A stretch of 64,000 nucleotides of DNA from Sipunculus nudus (taxonomy: Eukaryota > Annelida > Sipuncula > Golfingiida > Sipunculidae), in contig CM049320.1 in the NCBI GenBank assembly GCA_026874595.1, positions 22,577,714 to 22,641,713 on the forward strand, given 5' to 3'. How positions within the stretch are numbered: the first letter of the stretch is position 1; every line of letters starts with the position of its first letter. A program made the position numbers and the translations under genes. The notes under the pieces were generated by a model. It made no database searches. It was not told the DNA's origin and saw nothing but the letters and a program-made list of their open reading frames with translations. Of the stretch, positions 1-13,000 are shown piece after piece.

Positions 1-909
1 TTTTGAGATTTATTATGGTTAACAGTAAACAAAACTTATCTTCATTAAAAAAAAATGAAAAATCTTATAACAGGTTACAGAAAATATGTCAGGCCAGGAG
101 GTGCCTGTAATTGCATAGAACATTTATTTTAATGGTCAATATTGTTACGGAACCTAATGACAACGGATCATGTAATCGCAACGAGCATAAATTTTGTCAT
201 GGAGATTAAAAAAAATCAGATTGTGTAACACTAGGCAGAGTGAAATGTCTAGGGGAATGAATAAAGAAGTCAGTGTTTTTTGTTAACAAATAATTAAAAT
301 TTATTCTTAAAACAATCTTAACATTACAATATACTAAATCAATACAATTACACAGTATAAAAACACAGTATAATAAATAAAGTGTACATTACCTGGATAC
401 CACCACTGTCACAGCGACAACAAGTCCTTTAAAACGTATAATCAAGATGATCAGTTCACATAAATCTTCTAGAGAATAATAGTACAATTCAATCACAAAA
501 TTAATCTGTTGTAATTCAAAAGTGAAGTTCTTGTAATAATCCCGAAAACAAACTGGAGACAGGCGCTACTTAACCTGCATAAAGTTCGTAGAATCTAGAG
601 AACATAACAATACATAATACACACGCCCAAAGAACATTACAAGACACTCCCTAATAGAGCGCGACCAGCACAGAAAGTTCCAGATTAGTATGGCCGCTGT
701 GTTTCTACACTTCAGACCCACTCGTGGGCCGGCCAGCTGCACGTCTCCCATGGCAACGGACAATGCTAGCGTCACACAGACTCATGTAATACTGCTGCAC
801 ACAATAAAAGAGACACCTGTAACAATATGTATAACAAAATTCAAGTTGATCACTGGTTGAAGAAAAAACTTGCTAATGCTGTCCAAATGGCCATAATTGC
901 AAGTATAAA
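1..909. other. No gene recognised
   Basis: AT-rich for about 540 bases, then GC-richer. No splice-bounded coding segment with recognisable homology seen on either strand. Confidence 0.5.
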
Positions 910-1053
910 ATGGCACTCGTCTCGATGCTCTGTCGTTTTACAGATCGAGTTCAGCTCTCGATTGGCATGGCAGGGTCTTCGCTGCTGGGATTGGTGAAGG
1001 GAATGTATGCAGCTTTTGCCTTTGTGACTGTGGGTGCTGTATCTTTTCTTTAA
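910..1053 (+). CDS. Possible 47-residue small membrane protein ORF
   Basis: ATG at 910 (context AAAATGG, A at -3 and G at +4) opens a 47-codon frame ending TAA. After MALVSMLCRFTDRVQLSIG comes a long hydrophobic run (MAGSSLLGLVKGMYAAFAFV, then TVGAVSFL) that would form one membrane helix. Not recognised. It lies in a GC-richer island (about 700-1150). The same bases are open on the minus strand (850-1134), so chance is quite possible. Confidence 0.2.
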   Translation: MALVSMLCRFTDRVQLSIGMAGSSLLGLVKGMYAAFAFVTVGAVSFL

Positions 1054-1412
1054 AGTCACCGGTGCGGGAAAAACGGTGGCGGTCTCTGGCGGCTTTCTGC
1101 TCGGCTTGGTGGCATCACGTTTATTGGCTCTCAAAATTATGCTTAAGGGGCGTTCAGGGCTCGGGTCTTTACCACAGCAACCTGTAGCTGCTCGACAAAG
1201 CGAAAAACATTTTCAGTCAGTCAGACTGGCACTTTGGAATAACCGTAGTTTAAAGGGGCCCAATCACCTATCTGACCTTTACAAACTTAAGGTAATCCCT
1301 TGGAGCTTTCATAAAAATAGGCCAGAAAACGTGGATATCACTGCACACAGATTGCTTGTTTTGTTAATATCAACATGTTAATAATATGTGGGGGCCCGCC
1401 AAAATAATAAAA

Positions 1413-4386
1413 AAACAAGGCCTACAGGCCTAATGCGAACCTGTGCATTGGGAAAAACACCAGGTATTATGCTTCAATGCTGGACCATTACTTTTCATGT
1501 ATATGAACAATGCAGGTACTAAACATTTTGAATAAGAAACAATTACACAAACATCACTGCTGAAATTCTGGCATGGGTGCACACAACACTAAAAAGATTG
1601 TAGCTGGCACCACCAGTCTTGTATACAACGTAGCTATCAGAGATATATACATATGCCCAATTTCAGACTGATATATCAAACCCCTCCTGAGAAAAACGCA
1701 GGGACACACACTGTGCAAAAGTCATTGTAGGTGGCGACACCTATCTTGTGAGCGAGAAAGCCATCAAAGACACATAGACAGGTCAAAATATTAGGCCAAT
1801 ACATCAAGTTTACCTTGAGTCTGATGCATGGGGCTGAACAGGCTTAGTGGAGAAAGGCTGTTGCCCCGAGTGAACTGTGACAAATTGCTTGCTCAGGTTA
1901 CTGCACTGAGTGAACTCATGACCTGCACCTGGCTAGACTGAGTGAACTTTTGACCTGTACCTGGCTGCACTGAGTGAACTCTTGACCTGTTGCATAATCT
2001 GACACAGTTAACAGTCTGCCAAAGCTATAAATAGAATGCAGCTACTGCACTGAGTAAACTCTTGACCATACCTGGCTGCACTGAGTGAACTCTTGACCTG
2101 TTGCCTAATCTGATACAGTTGGCAGTCTGCCAAAGCTATAATTAGATCCAGACTGACCTCTAGCCTGTTGCCAAATCTGAAATAGTAGCCACACCATTGC
2201 ATAAACTCATGCAGGTGCCCTGCCTTGAGGGGCTTGACACCCATGAAGTGATCACATGGTGCCCATGAGGTGTTCACATGTCACCCATGAGGTGATCACA
2301 TGCCTTGTACTTGGCTGCACTGAATGGAATCTTGACCTATATCTGGCTGCACTTAACGAACTCTTGATCTGTTGCCAAATCTGAAAGAGTTGACAGTTTC
2401 TCAACCTATTTAAAGATACGGATTCAATCTTGGCCTGTTGGTATATCTGTTAACACATACTGAAAGACTTTGGCTAAAATTTTTTTATTATTCATATTTA
2501 TAAACTTTTTTTATCAAAATATCTAGAATAATAAAAGATGACCAATGACCCCCGTACAAAAAAAGATTAATATAGGTGGCACCACCAATACCTGAATTTC
2601 ATATATGACTCATGTGACCAACAATGGCAAAAAAATAGGTGATGATAGCTCCGGCCGTTTCTGAGACTGTCATTTTAGTATGCTTTTTTGGACAGACAGT
2701 TCAACTTCCTGTAACTCGGCCAAAATTCAACAAACATGAACCATTGGAACAAAATTGAGGGAGATGGTATAAAAGATTATTTCTGTGAAATATTGAACAA
2801 TTTGGCTTGAGTGTTTCGGAGGAGAAGGTTTTAAAGTTTTTTATAGCTTTTTCTCTATAAAATTTAAGAAAATGCAGAGTTTTTGAGATGGCTAATTTTT
2901 TGCATTAAATTTCATTAGCTAGCTCCAATAATTTTCAAAATAAAATAGGTTATCGTACAGAAGACAAATGCCGCCACACCATCGCATTAGCTCACAGGTC
3001 CCCTAAAAATTATTAATAATGCAAATGAATGCAAAATTGTGATACAGATACATCTCACTGATGGCAAAATCTTGAATTAATTTGACTATGGATACCAATT
3101 ATTTATAATCCATGTACAGCCGTCTTTATATACCCATAGAAAGCTATATACCTGTAATTGTAAACATTGCCTGGCATGAGGAATATCTAAAAATCATAAA
3201 TCTACATTTTTTAAAAGCTTTTAAAAAACATTCTTTTCAATATTAACCATAGATAACTTGAAATCTAAATGTCTGGTGGCATGATGTAATAAATGCTGAT
3301 AAACTGGTGCCAGTCTAGATGTATCTGCTTCACACAGCTAACATATATGGTAAAATGACTCAATTCAATCTTTATAATTCAGCCAAAATTAATTCTTTGG
3401 AACCATAAAAGACAATTATTATAAGAATTTTTCAGGGGATTATTCTTGTAAAATATTAAACAAACTGGCCTCAGTAGCGTTAGTCAAAAAATGTTTTACA
3501 GGTTTATAACTCATATGGGAAAATACAGCAAAATGGCTAAGTTAAGCTTCCCATAACTCAGCCAAAAATCACTGAACCAAAACCATTTGAACAAACTTGA
3601 ATTTACAACATCTAAGAACAATTAATTTGTGAGATTTAAGAATTTGGTCCAGTGGTTTTTGAGGAGAAGATCTTTGTAGCCACTGAGCTAAAATGGGCTG
3701 TTACAGCATATGACTAAATTTAGCTTCCCATAACTCAGCCAAAAGTCACTAAACTGAGACCATTTGAACAAACTTCAGAAAGCACTACCCTAGAATCATT
3801 TCTGTGCGATATTAAACTATTTGGCCATATGGTTTCAGAGAAGAAGTTTTTTGTAGCCATCAGTATGATACAGGCACTGATGACCCCCGTACAAAAAAGG
3901 CCGATGCAGGTGGCGCCACCAATACCTAAATTTCAGATATGTCTTATGTCAACAACATTGGCATATAATTTGGTGATGATAGCTCCAGCCATTTCTGAGA
4001 CTGTAATTTTAGTATGCTTTTTTGGACAGATGACAAAGTTTAACTTCCTGTAACTCGGCCAAAAATCACCGAACTTAAACCATTCGAACAAACTTGAGAA
4101 AGATTGTTCCAGGGATCATTTCTGTGAAATATTGGACAATTTGGCTGAACAGTTTCAGAGAAGAAGATTTTTAAAGCTTTTTTAGCTTTTTCCCTATAAA
4201 ATCTAAGAAAATGCAGTTAGCCAAAAAATAAGCAAAATCCGATATAGTTTTTTAGATGACTAATTTTTTGCATAAAATTTTGTGATGCTACCTCTTGCCG
4301 TTTTAAAGATAGTATGGGTTAACGTACAGACGACGGACGCCGGACGACGCCACACCATCGCATAAGCTCACAGGTTCGCTAAAAAT
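1413..4386 (+). mobile_element. Helentron/pearl-like non-coding element, copy 1
   Basis: Starts ACAAGGCCTACAGGCCTAAT (ACAAG plus an AGGCCT..AGGCCT palindrome) and ends CATAAGCTCACAGGTTCGCT followed by A's. GCGAACCTGTG at 1435-1445 is repeated inverted as CACAGGTTCGC at 4369-4379 (subterminal inverted repeat). ACGG-rich sequence precedes the 3' end. The body shows no ORF. Another 3'-end-like sequence at about 2974-3008 suggests a nested or tandem structure. The second copy is at 7083-11153. Confidence 0.7.
1890..2140 (+). repeat. Tandem repeat, subunits of about 33 bp in a unit of about 112 bp
   Basis: Repeats of CACTGAGTGAACTCTTGACC followed by TGTACCTGGCTG, at 1902, 1935, 1968, 2047 and 2078. 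They alternate with a longer block containing AGTCTGCCAAAGCTATAA. Inside element copy 1. Confidence 0.7.
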
Positions 4387-6941
4387 TCAACATGGGCATC
4401 TGGAAGCAAGTCAGATAATTCGGAGCTATGCAAATGGTGTTTTGCAACAAGTCACCTTTCTGCCTCGGCATATATGCAACCTACCACCTTAGGTTACATG
4501 TTTTTTTACATTTGTCAACATTGCTGTGTTTACAAACATGTTGTTGATAAACTAGTTTAGACATCCTTTACAAAGGCCTTATAAGAACTTTTTGCAACCA
4601 AAAGTACCCTTAGAACATTAATATATACACAAAAGAAGCCATAAATCACATACATTTCTTTTCTAAAAGGTAGGTGATTTTGCACCTTTAAGAAAAATTC
4701 AGATTATGAATTAAAATTGCTTTGTTTTCGCCAAAACAGATATATGTCTCCCCATGAGCTAAATCAAAACATAAGGGTTTAAAAATACGTTCTCCGATCA
4801 AGAATGGCTGAGATTTCGGTAGAAAGAACTGGTGTGTAATGAAGGAGAAAAAAGTATTTAATACTTCAAAAGGTACGGTGCTACTCAATAATCCTAGAAT
4901 TGCACAGATCTGACCATGAAGATCAAGGTCAAGATCATCAGTGCCCATAATACTTTGAGAACTAAGTGGAAACAACTTGTGTGTTGAATCTGGCAGCAAA
5001 ATATGCAATACTTCGTAAGTTAATGTGTTCACAAAACAATCACTATAATTCGACTTATTTGACCTTGAAAGTCCAGGTCAAGGTTGTCATATATCAAACT
5101 GTTCAGAGAACTGCATTGAAACAAGAGGTGTAACTAAATGGATGAAAAAATGTGAAATACTAAAGTTATGGGGTTCACAAAAATGTTATAAATTATCAAA
5201 TTTGACCTTGAATTAGTACGTCGTCATGAATTTTCAAACTCGTCCAAGATTTTGGTAGAAACAATTTGTTTTCAAAAGTTATCGCATTCACAAGGTATCC
5301 TACAGACAACATCGACAACATTGGATGACAGATGATGGCACTGAAAAAAACGTGTCGCCTGGTGTGTGTGTGTGTGCGTGGGAGGGGGGGGGGGACATAA
5401 TGATAAGACCATGTTCATTTGATGATGTACTACAACATACAGACTAATAGTCCAACAATCAAATTTCGCAGAAATAATATGTCTTTTGATTTTGGCTCTC
5501 GTTGTCTTTCACGCTTGATAAGCAACCAAAATTATGACGTGGAGTAAATCTTGAGGGCACATGAAAACTTAAAACAGATGGACTATGACATGTGGAGACA
5601 TCTGCAGGGGAATATTAAAACTAAAATACACTGAGAAATTTGACCAAAATTTTAGAATTTTGACCTGGAGAGAAACATTTTTCAGATAGACACTCCAAAA
5701 CCTATCCAAACCAAGGTATGTATGAGAGCAATCACTGGTCCAAATTTGAATGAAATCTGATAAAATTTAGGAACGTTATCTAACGAAAGTGAAAAAAAAA
5801 CTTGACAGACAGACAGAGGGACAGACAGACAAACCCAAATCAATGTCACCTGCATCTGTGGAGCGGGGGACAAAAAAATGAAGTTAACTCAATCTATCAT
5901 CAGTACTTTTATTCTGAAATTGATCCATATTAACTGGCCACATTGTGAGTCCACATGATCCAACTACTTTAGCTTATTACCGAATACATAGTAGCCCCAT
6001 CTACACTCAAAATCTAAACCTCTCTAGATTCCCAAAACATGCTAGATCCAGGCCAAATGAGCTGAATTCAGTTTGGAGTGGCCTAAACTAGACCAGCTTT
6101 GTGAGATGGGTCTAGATTCTAGCATACACTAGACAGTGTTTGGAGCGCTCTGAATTTTGTGCATATACATAACTAAAGCCACATGCTAAAAACTGGAGAG
6201 ACCCATTCCAGATCCGGTGCAGTCCACCACTACTTGCTCTTTCCAAGCACGCTTAATATCAACCCAAAATTTCCTAGTGTAAACTCAATGCAAGGTTCAG
6301 ACCCATGGTCACTTGGCCAATCACAGTGTAAAAACCAGATGATATATATGGAACAAGCTAGGTTTGGTTATATTCAGCCACATCTTTCTGATGTAAATGT
6401 GCCTTTAAATGTCTCACTGATAACTCAACCTACCAGTTGTACATGTATATTATGGCCATGCAATGGGTAAAGATCCATAGTTTTTTTCTTATGCTTGTCG
6501 TGACTGTAGTTAATTTTTTCTCTATACACAGTCATCCTGCCCATTTTCTGCAACACAGAGAATCTTCCAAAATGTGTGCCTTGTCCTTGAGATTAGCTCA
6601 TGCCACATCTTTGATATTTCTTAATACACACATATCTGATATTACTAAGTCAGCTCATTACCCATAAATTAGGTCACCCTGACCTATTTTTCTTTAATTC
6701 TATGTAGGTAATAATCTCAAGAGATAAAATGTGTATATTGTCCAATAAAGTTTTGCTTCATGATCTACTGAATATATTCTCTATTTTGAAAATTCAATGC
6801 TAGACAATGCACCATTTAAATGTTTTTAAGCCAGTTGGAAGTAGATATGCAGGATGGTCATGTTTTTGGTCCTTCCCTTTCATCAATTCATCTTCTGGTT
6901 ATTCCATATAAAATATGTATATCCTTTATTGATGTGTCCTG
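4387..6941. other. Intergenic; contains a repeat 3' end, no gene recognised
   Basis: From about 4690 to 5877 the sequence has the character of a bivalve-type repeat. It includes runs of TGACCTTGA and ends with an ACAGACAG microsatellite (5805-5830) and GGAGCGGGGGACAAAAAAA. The GCGGGGG near its end is the inverse of CCCCCGC at the start of the element at 62857. The remainder (5878-6924) is unremarkable and would include any MRPS22 downstream sequence. Confidence 0.5.
6925..6930 (-). promoter_or_regulatory. Candidate polyadenylation signal of MRPS22
   Basis: AATAAA on the minus strand just after the MRPS22 stop codon. If used, the 3' UTR would be only a few tens of bases long. Transcript data are not available, and a more distal signal may be used instead. 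Confidence 0.4.
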
Positions 6942-7046
6942 TCACGACCCTGTCATGGCCGACCCTTCAACTGTATCTCCAGCTTTTAATGCCTGTAATG
7001 CCAGTTCAATTTTGCCCAACTGTTTGGCATCTTCATTCATAAATAC
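6942..7046 (-). CDS. MRPS22: MRPS22 exon 8 (last, with stop)
   Basis: Acceptor TTTTCCAG, phase 0, then VFMNEDAKQLGKIELALQAL and TGA after ...SAMTGS. It corresponds to the family's C-terminal VFAKTEAQKGAYIELTLQ. It lies 9.4 kb from exon 7 but the phase and alignment are continuous. An AATAAA on the minus strand (6930-6925) starts only 11 nt past the stop. Confidence 0.9.
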   Translation of the reverse strand, partial: VFMNEDAKQLGKIELALQALKAGDTVEGSAMTGS

Positions 7047-10000
7047 CTGGAAAACACAGGAAAAATAAATTCAAATATAGAAACAAGGCCTTCAGGCCTA
7101 ATGCGAACCTGTGCATTGGGAAATACACCAGGTATAATGCTGCAATGCTGGACCATGACTTCTCATGTATATGAACAATGCAGGTACTAAACATTTTGAA
7201 TAAGAAACAATTACACACACATCACTGCTGAAATTCTGGCATGGGTGCACACAACACAACTAGGGACCCATGGGTCTCAACACTCAGTTGAATTTGTCTA
7301 TAAGGATATTTTGAAAGAAATTTTTCAGAATGACAGTCCTGTGACCTTAACCAATGACCCTGTGACCAAAAAATCTTAGAACTTAATATCCTTGAACTTG
7401 CAGGATTAGGATTATTGTAACAATCTTTTAAAAAGTGACCTTGACCTCTGACCAGATAACCTCTACAGGTTTCCTCACTTTGGGCAAGTAAGCCATATGA
7501 ACATTGGAAAGTTCAGGATGAAAAGTTTGATTTACAGTGCATCCACAATCTTTTTAAAGATGTGGCTTCTGTGACCTTCAACTTAGATCGCTGGACCCTG
7601 AAAATCAAAATGAATTTACATATGTGGTTGGTCATTATTAAATCAAATTTGAAGCTAGTCTGTCTATCCAAAGCAGAATTATCATCCATAAACTAATTTG
7701 AAAATGGATGGGCCCTGTGACCTTGATCTTTGACCTATGACCCAAAAATCAAACAGAATCTTCCCCTAGTGGCAGGTTAGCAATATCTTGAAGATGGAAG
7801 GTTTGCGATGAAATGTTTGGCTTCAAATGCATACACATTCCATTTAAAGAAATGGGTCCTGTGACCTTGACCTTGGACGTTGGACCCCAAAATCAACATG
7901 GTTCTTACTTTAGTGGTGGGCCATTTATAAGTTAAGTTTGAAACCAATATCAAACTTAACTGGAGTTATCATCTGGAAACTAATTTGTGTGGATGGACGG
8001 ATTGACAGACAGACAGACATACAAACAGACAGACTGACACACAGGGTCAGGGTGATTAGTATAGGGCATCCACTTGTGATCAATAAACACACCAGGTTTT
8101 GGGACACCAGTTGTAATGACAGCTGAGAAACTGACATGATTGTTGTCATTTTATAGTAAATAAATAGAAAAATATTTGTTAAAATAGGAAAACCACCATG
8201 TTTCAGGAACTGACAAAACTAGTCATGGTTAATATTCAAGGCAAGATTCATGACAAACCATGCATTAATTATCAAGATATTGGTGGTTTTGTATCAAATT
8301 TTTTACTATTCTGGGGGGTACTTTCAAGCCCCATAACTCGAAGGAAAAAGGTTGCAGTGACCTAATTTCAGGTTTCCAAGGAAATTTTTAACTGACCTCC
8401 CTGTATGTTCACTTAGAAGTTTCTAGGACCAGCTGGTATGATTTGAGGTGATCACATGGTACCCATGAGGTGTTCACATGTCATCCATGAGGGGATCTCA
8501 TGCCTTGTGCTTGGCTGCACTGACTGAACTCTTGACCTATATCTGGCTGCACTGAATGAACTCTTGATCTATTGCCAAATCTGAAACAGTTGGCAGTTTC
8601 TTAACTTATGTAAATATACAGACACAATCTTGGCCTGTTGGCAAATCTGTTTACACATACTGAAAGACTTTGGCTAAAATGCTTTTTTTCAAGCTGAAAT
8701 ATTCATAAACTTTTTATCAAAATATCTAGAAAAATAAAAGATTCAGTTCTTTCATTGTTAAAGGTTCAATAATTCTGCCAAAAATCATTAAAGTAAACTT
8801 GAACAAAGGCCACCTTAGAATATTTTTTCTGCCATGTAACAGAAGTTATAATTGAAACAATAATTTTGTAGAAGAACAGTTTTGCAGTCCTCAGTTTGAG
8901 TTAGACATAATAATGGCCATAAGACCAACTTAAGTTTTTCTGATATTATTGAAAGAACCATGTCCTACGATAATTCTTTTGAAAAATTGAACGATTCAAC
9001 TTGACAGTTTGATCATATACATTTTAAGCTGAAAGAGGCTAAAATCATGAGGTTTATTGCCCATAAAAAACAGGTCAATTTAGGTGGCACATCAAAATCT
9101 GCAACCTCAAATATGAGTCATGTGACCAACATTTGCACAATACTTGGTAATGCTAGCTTCTGTCATTTCTGAGATAACTATGTCAGTATGCTTACTTGGC
9201 CAAATGACTGTTCAAATTTGTGTAACACCACTAAAATTCATCAAATGCAAACCATTTGAACATACGGGAGAGCTTGCCTCTCGGATCATTACTGTAAAAT
9301 CTGAACAATTTGGCTGGACCGTTTACAAGAAGACTTTTAAAGGTTTTTCAGCTTTTCCCCTATAAAATCTAAGTAAATGCAGAAAAAGCAAAAAACATAA
9401 GCTGAATCCCACAACATTTGATATGTTACAGATAATTGCATAAAATCTGGGGATGGTAGCTCCTGCAATTCCTGAGAAATTATGGGTTGATATACACATG
9501 ACCAATGACCCCTGTACAAAAAAAGGTCAATGCAGGTGGCGCCACCAATACCTGAATTTCATATATGACTCATGTGACCAACACTGGCATAAAATCTGGT
9601 GATGATAGCTCCAGCCTTTTCTGAGATCGTCATTTTAGTATGCTTTTTTGGACAGATGACTAAGTTCAACTTCCTGTAATTCAGCCAAAATTCACAGAAC
9701 TTGAACCATTTGAACAAACTTGAGAGAGATGGTATAAAAGATTATTTCTGTGAAATATTGAACAAATTGGCTTGACCGTTTCAGAGGAGGAGATTTTTAA
9801 GGGTTTTTTAGCTTCTTCTCTATAAAATCTGAAAAAATGCAGATTTTTTCAGATGGCTAATTTTTTGCATTAAATTTCATGATGTTAGCTCCAATCATTT
9901 TCGAAATAGTATGGGTTAACGTATACCTGTGATTGTAAACATTGCCTGGCATGAGGAATATCTAAAATCATAAATCTACATTTTTTAAAAGTTTTAAAAA

Positions 10001-13000
10001 AACATTCTTGTCAATATTAACCAAAGATAACCTGAAATCTAAATGTCTGGAGGCATGATGTAACGGATGCTGATAAACTGGTTCCAGGCTAGATGCATCT
10101 TCTTCACACAGCTAACATATATGGTAAAATGCCTCAATTCAATCTTTATTATTCAGCCAAAATTCATTCTTTGGAACCATAAAAAAACAATTATTATAAG
10201 AATTATTCAGGGGATTATTCTTGTAAAATATTAAACAAATTGGCCTCAGTGGCGTCAGTCAAAAAGCATTTTGCAGTTTTATAACTCATATGGGAATATA
10301 AAGCAAAATGGCAAAGTTAAGCTTCCAATAACTCAGCCAAAAATCACTGAACCAAAACCATTTGAACAAACTTGAATTATCAACATCTAAGGATAATTAC
10401 TGTGTGAGATTTAAGAATGGGCCCAGTGGTTTTTGAGAAGAAGATCTTTGTAGCAACTGAGCTAAAATGGGCTGTTATGGCATATGACTAAATTCAGCTT
10501 CCCATAACTCAGCAAAAATTCACTGAACTGAGACCATTTGAACAAACTTCAGAAAGCACTATCCTAGGATCATTTCTGTGCGATATTAAACAATTTGGCC
10601 AAATGGTTTCAGAGAAGAAGTTTTTTGTAGCTGTCAGTATGATACGGGCACTGATGACCCCCATTCAGAAAAGGCCAATGCAGGTGGCGCCACCAATACC
10701 TGAATTTCAGACATGTGACCAACATTGGCATAAAATTTGGTGATGACAGCTCCAGCCGTTTCTAAGATTGTAATTTTAGTATGCTTTTTTGGACAGATGA
10801 CTAAATTCAACTAGCTGTAACTCGGCCAAAAATTACCGAACTTAAACCATTCAAACAAATTTGAGAGAGATTGTTCCAGGGATCATTTCTGTGAAATACT
10901 GGACAATTTGGCTGAATAGTTTGGGAGAAGAAGATTTTTAAAGTTTTTTTTACCTTTTTCTCTATAAAATCTAAGAAAATGCAGTTAGCCAAAAAATAAG
11001 CAAAATCCAATAGAGTGTTTGAGATGACTAATTTTTTGCAGAAAATTTCTTGATGCTAACTCTTGCTGTTTTTAAGATAGTATGGGTTAACATACAGACG
11101 CCGGACGCTGGACAACTCCACACCATCGCATAAGCTCACAGGTTCGCTAAAAAGAAAACAAGAGACCAACAGGTCATGGTGCTCAGCTGAATTTTAAAAA
11201 TTTTAGCTAATGCTTAATACATGTATACTTCTTTCTGTTGTTTTTTTATACATAAATTATCACTGTTTATATAACATCATTGTTTAATCAACTGAAGACA
11301 CTGAGATGGTAGCACAAGCTATCTAGTTCAGATCTATTCTAGTTAAAGCAGGTCTACATACCTTTCCTACCAGTACTTTTTCATTTTCATCTGCTAGTTA
11401 AACTACCACTTTCCATAAGTAAGACAAAAATTCATTATTCTGTTGGAAAGATAATAAATATTACATTCACAGTTGACTTATGTGTATTATCAATAACTAG
11501 GCTGCATTTACTTCAAAACATCTTGTCAGCAGAAACTGAGGTAGCCGAAACTGATTCAAACTGAGTTCTGGCTGACAGGGTAACCACAAGAAATTTATGT
11601 AATATTTTTTCTTCATTAATTAGCAAATAAACCATGACTATATAAGCCTATGATGCCTCTGACTGTAAACTGGAAAAGCACTTTACTTCAGTTTATTGTG
11701 CATTTTGGTCTAAGAAGACATGGGCTGTACTGCTTATAACCTATATGACATAAGCAGTATGAACGTATTTGTGTAATATTCCTGTTTTATAAGGGATATA
11801 ATTTAAACTGTGAATTTATGCAATTGCTTTACTGTAACAGAAATTTGTTTTAATTAATTGAGATATTCATGATTGTGATGGGTTTTATCCATTTACAAGA
11901 CACAGATCATATGGGGCAAAGAATCCTACCTAAGTGCATACATGGGGTGGTAACTAAAATGTACTCTCACATATATTGCAGTTGGCTCTATTGCACGCTC
12001 CATAAGCAGTGGCTACACTACCTGCTGCATTAAACGGCCGCTGTCTCAGTGGAATTCCCCCTGCGTTATATTTAACCAAACACATTGCAGATGTCACCAG
12101 CACAAACAGATGTTCTTCGAGGTAAAGTTCACTTTTGCTGTGGAAAGCACTTGGTAGCACAGACTTTTTCACCCCCATTAGAATACACATGATGCAATTG
12201 ATGCTTTCAACACAGTCTGTATACTGACTTGCCTGAGGTCAGTTATCCCCTACTGTCTGCATATTTCCTGTATTGCATGCTACGTAGGCTTGCCCCGAGC
12301 ATAGCTATGTTTGTTTATTCACTAAGCCAATCAGATTTCTTCTACCAGTTCTGCAGATTTGTTTAAATGCAGAGCCAATCAGATTTTACTTTATCCAGCG
12401 CAAACTGACTGGGTGTGCCAAACCTGAAGAATCCTGCTATTTCTCACAGCATGTGGGTGGAAGGTCACCGGGCCGGGAAGTAATGCGCTGTGTTCAGAGC
12501 GTAGCTCTATTGGTGGGGATATAATTTTGTGATTTTCATGTTTGTATAGTTTCATGAGGGTTTAATTTCCGTGACCATACTAAACAGTGGCAATGTAAAG
12601 TATAAAGGCCTAACATATTGACAAACTAACCATCAGGTGCCAAAAACCTTAATAGTTTCACATGGACTCTAGGGTAAAATCTAATAGTTTAGGACCTGGG
12701 GCAAAATCTAATAGTGGAAATTAATAATGTTTATTATTGGCAAATAATACACTAATATTTAGTTTAATTATACTGATATTAATTATGATTTTAATATTCA
12801 ATTTCAGGGGCAGATCCAGGATTTCGAAAAGGGAAGGGTCATGCCTAAGAAGACTGAAACAAAACCAAAAAAAAAAAACAAGGGACCTATGGGTCACGGC
12901 GCTCAGCTGATCGTGATTGGACTATAAATGTTTCTCCACTGTGATACTATATCAAGTTGATAAAGCTTATGAATATCATGGACATGTTGGGCTATTATAA

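Noticed and set aside
1034-1381. 115-codon plus-strand frame with VSGGFLLGLVAS, recalling the FUNDC1 C-terminus (GGFLLGLAS)
   Set aside because: Similarity is limited to a short hydrophobic run, the frame continues 70 residues with no likeness, and no matching upstream exon is seen.
1890-2140. Regularly spaced direct repeats, CRISPR-like at first sight
   Set aside because: The intervals between repeats are themselves repeats, and the setting is a eukaryotic mobile element.
7430-7880. Runs of TGACCTTGACCT resembling nuclear-receptor response elements
   Set aside because: They recur throughout the repeat families as part of the element consensus, so there is no reason to call individual regulatory sites.
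11954-12190. 78-codon minus-strand frame in a GC-richer stretch of MRPS22 intron 7
   Set aside because: Composition looks somewhat coding-like, but no domain or family is recognised and no splice-bounded partner is found.
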